Shown here in pieces: positions 58,200 to 64,000 of a stretch of DNA of 64,000 nucleotides (positions within the stretch are counted from its first letter, which is position 1; every line of letters starts with the position of its first letter). The DNA lies in NCBI GenBank assembly GCA_950106755.1, contig CATNNA010000033.1:348501-412500 (forward strand). The letters run 5' to 3'. The DNA comes from Climacium dendroides. Taxonomy: Eukaryota; Streptophyta; Bryopsida; Hypnales; Climaciaceae. The translations under genes and the position numbers were made by a program. Below the pieces are notes generated by a model. The model did no database searches and was not told where the DNA came from. It saw only the letters and a program-made list of their open reading frames with translations.

Positions 58200-61100
58200 A
58201 GTAGTTTGATCAACCCCTAAAGGACGAACTGAAGGTGCCTTTCTTGGCAACATAGATTTTTTGGGCAGGTACGTGTGACTGGAGATTTCATTATTTTTCT
58301 TAGAAATTTTCACACAGCATGCGGACGAGGAGTATCTTCAAGCCCCCCGATTTTCATAACTTCCGACCTCGTGATTAAAGAGTCGTTGCACGATATGTTG
58401 TTTTCTTTCCTCAACTCGGGCCGTTTGGGTAGGCCTGGGAAAAACCCTTCTCTTAGAAATTAAAATTTGAAATTAGTTCTTTGGATTTATATAGGTGAGA
58501 AAAAGCTTTGAAATCGATCCATTTTGATTAGTGAGACAAGGGTTACGAGGGTTTACTAGGGTTTTAGGGTTTTAGGAATTCACTACTCCAAAATAAACTT
58601 TGAAGTTCATCATGCAACTCAATTTTCAATATTTTGGTAGGGGAAAAAAAAAAAAAAAAGAAAAAGAGCATTGGCTGTAGATTGCATATCACAACATAGG
58701 GGATTGACATTTATCAATTCAAAAAATAAATTATTAACGATTTAGTATTTCGAACCACTTGCTACTTCTTTCTACTTCCTATTTTTTCCCACAACGTTGT
58801 GCAATTTCAAATGGTTTGAAAATCTCCAAGCATGTAGCCAACTGGACTTGAAACACGAATCCAAAGAAGCACCACCAATTCGGTCATTTTTCCATGAAAA
58901 TATGAGCTTGTCAAGAGAAACCGCCCTGTTTTTCGCAGAGTTACAATAATGATTTTTTGGTCAATTCGAACGCCAATACCTTGCAACCTACACGGCGGAA
59001 TTCTTTGGAATTTTTTCCACATCTCCTTGAACAAGCTTATTACAAGATCCTACGGTTACGTGGTTCCAAAAGGGTGTTCTTTTTCAAAATTTGGTACATG
59101 TTCTAGAAATGGCAATTTTGGAGCGTTTTTGATGAAAATGTAGCTTGGTCCTTTGGGGGTTAATAATGGATCTCAACTTTCCTAACATGGCGATGGAGAG
59201 TTTGGAACCGTTTTGGGTTTAGGGGTCTCAAGGGTTTTGGGGTTTCCACGAGTGTTCCAGGGGGTCACAAGGGAGGGGGGGGGGGGGGGGTCCATGCGGG
59301 TTCCAGAGGGGTTGAGGGCTTTTCGCGAGGGTTCCAGGGTTTTTTTAGGGGTTCCACGAGGGTTCCGGGGGGGTTGAGGCCCCCCCCCTCTTGTCAACTA
59401 TTGGGGTTCCAACGGCACAAAATTTGCCTCTAGGAGTGGGACCGTTTCGTTGTAAGACATAGCCACTTTGGCTTCAGCGGTCGGGGGTGTTTGACTTTGC
59501 AATTGCAGAACGAATGTGAGGAATTGGAGATTCAACATGACATTTTGGGTTCACTTCTTGTGGAGACTCTAACTCCGAAAATGTCTTCGTTTTCGAAACA
59601 TAAAATTTGGCTTCGAATTCGGACCCTGCATGGAGGGTTCAGGAGATGCTCGACTTTGACGCGCTTGTCGTTGTTCCGGGTTTAGGGTAGACGAAGAGAT
59701 TGTGGAGCTCGAATGAGTTGGGTCCATTTCCAAGCCCCAAGTATACATGTGTGTGCGCTTTCGGCGGTGCAGTGGTTTAGGGTGAGGTCGGTAATTTGCA
59801 ATTGTTCGTGCTTGTGACATTGGAGTGGAGGACTTTTGTAGTTAGTAAGGGTTCCTTATGGGTCAAACCACACTCCAAGGTACCATTGGGATTGCTTTCG
59901 TAGGGCAGGGTTCGAGTCGTTTCTTCCACTTTTGGAAGCCCTTCGTTTCTTTGGCGGTGCCATTGTTTTTTGGAATTGGTGGGTGAATAGGATAGCCATG
60001 CATTCCTTGGTTGAGGAGAAGAACAAATTTCACAAGAGAGATCCTTCCACAGGCAAAAATCCCCAACGATGAGGCTACCTTTGGTGGTTTTATCATGATA
60101 AAGCATTCTAGATAGATATTTGGGTCAAAGCTTTTTTAACTTCTAAAACATAAGACTATGAAGGAGAATTTTTTGAGATTACATTTCGGACTCAAAATAG
60201 TATAATTTTTGAATGAATTTCTTGATTTAGGACAAATTCTTGTTTTATTCTTTAAACGAAATGATACATTCAATTTCAAAAGTAGGGGCTAGAGGGCCCT
60301 AGATGTAGACAATATATGGACTTTTTGTTTTATCAGAGTCACTGTTTGGATTAGTATTAATACCGAAAAGGACGTTCCCATGTTTTGACCTCTGAATATT
60401 ATAGAGAGTGGAAAAATATTCAAATGGTGGAAAAAGATTCTTTTTCTACTTCATCATATGGATATAGGTACCCATGTTTTTTTCGGATTCAATCACATTG
60501 TTATTCATTAGAAATGAGACCCCTTTTTCTACCATTGAAAGTCCTGACCCCTTGACATTTGGAATTCGGTTGGCACTTTCGTATAGAAGTCTTGATTTAT
60601 CTATGAATAAGAAAATTTTAGCTTGAACGCGCATCGGAGTACTAGAGGAAAAGGACGAAGGTGACTAATTTGAATAGATTAGCCACAAATTTAAAAACAA
60701 TAGCTTGGAAGAAGTTACCTTGGGTATTTCAATGGGTCTGACTTGTTTTGTGGTACATTGGAGTGTGATTTGACTCGAATGGATGCTCATATAGGAAACA
60801 ACCCCAAACTCCATATTGGTATCCTCTATGTCGTACTGCACGGACCACATCTAGAGGGTCATGTTTTGAATTCAGTCAAGATGACTATGGTTTGCAAGTT
60901 TTACCCCGGGTTTTCGAAACTCATGTCCCCGGTTCCCGTTGCTGTAGGAGATAGTGGGGCATGGCTTACCCAAACATTGACATCCGAAAGTTTCTGACGA
61001 ACAAGTGCGAGGCATCGACAGAAGCCATCGAAAAGAAATGCTCCGATTCTCTGCTCTTGAACATTCTCGCAGAAGGTCCGTACGGAGACATTGCCCCGGA

Positions 61101-63824
61101 AGCTAAAGGGGGCACAGTGAAGGCGCACGGGGGGGTGTTGGCCATGACATCGGTAGCCTTGGGAGAAATGTTCCGGCAGGGGACCGAAGGAGTTGCATCT
61201 TTCCTCCGTTGTGAGTTGGTCCGAGCTGCCTTGGGGTTTTAGGGTTCGGGGTTGTGGGGCCATTGAGGGTTTAGGGTGGGAGGGATTTTCAGGGTTTAGG
61301 GTGGAAGGGTTTTTTAGGGTTCGGGTTTAGGGTTTAGGGTGTATGGCCGATTTGGGGGGGGGGGGGTCTTAGGGTTTTAGGGTTCGTGGGGTTTTGGGTG
61401 TTTTGTTTTTTTCGTTTTTTGGGGGGTTTAGGGTTTAGGGTTCAAGGGACTTGTGACAGGGCATCGCAAATGGATACTTGGGTCCCGGTTCTTCTATCAT
61501 CCTGCGTTTAGGACGCGGAACCATTGAGGATTAGGGTTTGAGTGACCGAATTCCAGATCCAAGGTAGTAGGAGGGTTTAGGGTGCATTGGTAGATCCTTG
61601 ACGATCGGTTTAAGGGTTTAGGGTTTAGGGTACTGTCACGGAAATAGCGTTTCGTGGGGCCCTTGATGTGAATATTGAATACCCTTTTCGGTCCACCCGA
61701 ATCATCGCTCGGGCTGATTTGAATCCGATCGACAAGGACGCTGACGAATTCAGGGTTTAGGGTATCGTAGGAAACGGGGAAGGGACCGAATGGTTGCCAG
61801 AGAGTCCTTGCTTCCCTATCCCGCCCCGCCTCCCCTTACGGTCCTAGGAATGTACGCACGCATGTTTTTTTTTGGATCCAATGACGTCATTATTCATTCA
61901 TTTGGAGATTAGGCCCCTCCTCTACCACTGGGAAGCCTGACAGGCTGCCATGTGACCCCAAGTTGGGATTTAGGTGCAGAAGGGTTTTGATCTTGGAAGA
62001 TACGAAGAGGAAAACAAGATCGGGCTTGAACGGGTCTCGGAGCACGAGTAGAGAAGGACCGGAACGACCGAATGGGTTGAGGGTTTCAAAAGAGAGCCAC
62101 TGTACAGAAGTTGCGCCGTAGATCTATTTCGGGCAAAAGGGCCTCCGGTCGCGGTCATCGATGGTTTCTTGCCTTTTTCGCTAGCTCAGGGGACTGCGCC
62201 CCGGCGACGGCCCAAGGATCGAACCCTCGTCGCCGGACACCGGATCCTGAGACAGTTAACCGTGGGCGCCACCGAGGCCCGACGGCCGGAGGCGTCCGTC
62301 CCACGGGTGCGATGGTATTAGTACGGCTTGGACTCCCACAGAGCCCGCGATGTGCTCCCGTTGAATTGGTGCTCTGGGCGTCGATCCGGGACCGCGGCTG
62401 CTTCCGTACACACACCCACACCCACACCCCTTCCATATACGTGGTGGTCATCGGCACGAGAACAGCTTGGAGGACGCCTTTTGTTCGAAGGGTATCGAAT
62501 TCAAAAGGACCGAACAACCAGCCAACTAGGGAAGACGAGACGAAAAGAAGAATGAAACGTAGGAAAAATTGCATTGCACTATATGTTTTAGAAAAACAAC
62601 AACTGGCAATCCATAGGGAGGATTGAAACCCCCATCCGTGGTTTGTAAAACTGCATAGGAGAAGTTCCCTCCCGCGTTGAGCCCCATCGAAAGGTACCAT
62701 TGGGATTCCTGTCCTCGTCCCACCTGGTCCCTATCCAAACCAAAGACAGTGGAAGGCGCTTCCCAGCCTCCTGCGTACCCAAGACTCAGGACCTGGTCGT
62801 TTCGCGACGGCTACCCAACCCATTGAACCCATTGAACCCAACCCGACCCAATAGCACGTGCATACGCTCGACGACGATCTGCATCAACCCCTGCGCACTT
62901 GCGACGCGACACCGTCCCCCGTGGCGCGCCGTCGGGGAGCCCTGGCCCCGAGCGGCCCCCTGGGCTCCTCCGTCCGGGGAGCCGCATGGGCGGGCCTCCG
63001 ATGGCGGTCGATGATGGCGCGGCCGACGTTGAGGAGTAGGAATGCGGCGGCAGCGATGGCGAGGACGGCGAAGACGGTGGTGTTCCCCAACAACGTCACG
63101 ACGGAGGGCAGGGACTCCGGACCGTGGCCCCTCGGACCCGGCATGGCGATCAATCCCGACGCCCAATCCCCGTGCAGGCACCGCCAATGCGGGACGGATC
63201 TCTCGTGCGGTCCTCCCGTGTCGATCGACCGCAGGGACCACGAACGGACTCCCGACCGCACTGCGGACTCGAGCCTTCCCTGGCGTTTAGGTTGTGCGAG
63301 TGCGCGGATGGAGCCACCGCGCTGGCCATGCCCCCCCCTCCCCCCCGGATGGGAGAGGGTTCAGGGTTATCGATGCGGCGATGGCACGGGCGCGCGGCCG
63401 TCATGGGCTGCGTGATTCGAGGATGCGCAGGAGGAGCCTTCTCTTCAACATTGCCTCTTGACGGCGTCCGGTGGTCCCGCGGAGTAGCTTCGCAGGGAAG
63501 CTTCTTCCCGTAGTAGCTTCGCACGTTATTTTACTTCTTCCTGTGGTAGCTCCTCCCCGTAGTAGCTGCGCGCATTTACTTCTTCCTGTGGTAGCTTCGC
63601 GCAGAAGCTTCGTCCTGTGGTGGCTTCGAGCGGAAGCTTCTTCCCGTGGTAGCTTCGAGCAGAAGCCTCTTCCCGTGGTGGCTTCGAGCGGAAGCTTCTT
63701 CCTGTGGTAGCTTCGAGCGGAAGCCTCTTCCTGTGGTAGCTTCGAGCGGAAGCCTCTTCCCGCGGTGCAAGGAACCTCCCTCCCTCCCTCCCTCCCTCCC
63801 ATCCACCCGTTTCTTGTATTATTT
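58200..63824 (+). repeat. Array unit 10, terminal and truncated (5625 bp)
   Basis: The last copy matches the others up to the unit-1 equivalent of 5625 and then gives way to TTTAGGG repeats. It keeps the BTB-like frame, the membrane microprotein frame, the whole 29-bp minisatellite and the TCCC run, and loses the last ~907 bp. States are T at 231, A at 456, G16 and G at 4005. The 6251 site is lost. The combination equals that of unit 7, three units upstream. Confidence 0.97.
63822..63824 (+). other. Array-telomere junction with TTT overlap
   Basis: The three T bases belong both to unit 10 and to the first TTTAGGG copy. In complete units the next bases are TTGG, here AGGG. A 3-bp overlap at the breakpoint fits telomerase priming on a broken end, or recombination at microhomology. 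Confidence 0.85.
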
Positions 63825-64000
63825 AGGGTTTAGGGTTTAGGGTTTAGGGTTTAGGGTTTAGGGTTTAGGGTTTAGGGTTTAGGGTTTAGGGTTTAGGGTT
63901 TAGGGTTTAGGGTTTAGGGTTTAGGGTTTAGGGTTTAGGGTTTAGGGTTTAGGGTTTAGGGTTTAGGGTTTAGGGTTTAGGGTTTAGGGTTTAGGGTTTA
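63822..64000 (+). repeat. Telomere, (TTTAGGG)n
   Basis: There are 25 complete, error-free TTTAGGG copies plus a final TTTA reaching the end of the window. The G-rich strand runs 5' to 3' toward the right edge, as it must at a right-hand chromosome terminus. In eukaryotes this tract is added by telomerase and bound by shelterin- or CST-type proteins. The perfect copies contrast with the degenerate TTTAGGG motifs inside the array units. The tract may continue beyond the window. Confidence 0.98.

Larger units (their letters stand above)
1..63824 (+). repeat. Subtelomeric tandem array, ten copies of a ~6.53-kb unit
   Basis: The same 6.53-kb sequence recurs ten times head to tail with no intervening sequence. 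The spacing of matching landmarks is 6532, 6533, 6533, 5938, 6533, 6533, 6532, 6532 and 6533 bp. All copies have the same orientation, and the array runs off the left edge of the window, so its true length is unknown. Copies are nearly identical: I found about ten variable sites plus one large deletion. Such homogeneity implies recent amplification or continuing unequal exchange and conversion. The position next to a terminal TTTAGGG tract makes this a subtelomeric satellite-like array. It is not rDNA: no conserved rRNA core is visible. Confidence 0.98.

Noticed and set aside
1..63824. Transposon or endogenous viral array
   Set aside because: No reverse transcriptase, integrase, transposase or capsid-like frame, no long terminal repeats, and no target-site duplications at unit borders.

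Overview
The window is the end of a eukaryotic nuclear chromosome. It holds ten head-to-tail copies of a roughly 6.53-kb subtelomeric repeat (1-63824), followed directly by a perfect TTTAGGG telomere tract (63822-64000) in the orientation expected at a right-hand chromosome end. TTTAGGG is the telomere of land plants, many green algae and some other protists. I cannot name the organism. The GC-ending codons of the one gene-like frame would suit a GC-rich microalga, but that is inference.

Unit starts (phase set by window base 1) are 1, 6533, 13066, 19599, 25537, 32070, 38603, 45135, 51667 and 58200. Full units are 6532-6533 bp. Unit 4 is 5938 bp because of a 595-bp deletion. Unit 10 stops after 5625 bp, where the telomere begins. 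At the sites I compared, copies differ by only a handful of single-base changes and homopolymer lengths. Those variants recur with a period of three units, which suggests a trimeric higher-order repeat of about 19.6 kb.

Each unit is a mosaic (unit 1 coordinates). 23-940 is AT-rich and unassigned. 1019-1189 is G-rich with a G16/G17 run and a G7/C7 hairpin. 1190-2540 is unassigned, with copies of degenerate internal repeats. 2762-3043 is a frame resembling half of a BTB/POZ domain. 3038-3431 is a block of degenerate telomere-like repeats that ends that frame. 3662-3870 is a diverged duplicate of 2274-2460. 4006-4079 (minus) is tRNA-like. 4650-5270 is GC- and CpG-rich and carries an 86-codon minus-strand frame with a clear membrane helix. 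5282-5562 is a 29-bp minisatellite, followed by a TCCC microsatellite. 5603-6532 is unassigned.

There is no rDNA, transposase, reverse transcriptase or bacterial-type operon. Most long open frames come from GC-rich or tandem-repeat sequence and are not annotated. To move a unit-1 coordinate beyond about 1092 into units 2-10, add 6533, 13066, 19599, 25537, 32070, 38602, 45134, 51667 or 58199. In unit 4 use 19598 between the two G tracts (about 1092-3155). Positions 5385-5979 are missing from unit 4 and those after 5625 from unit 10.
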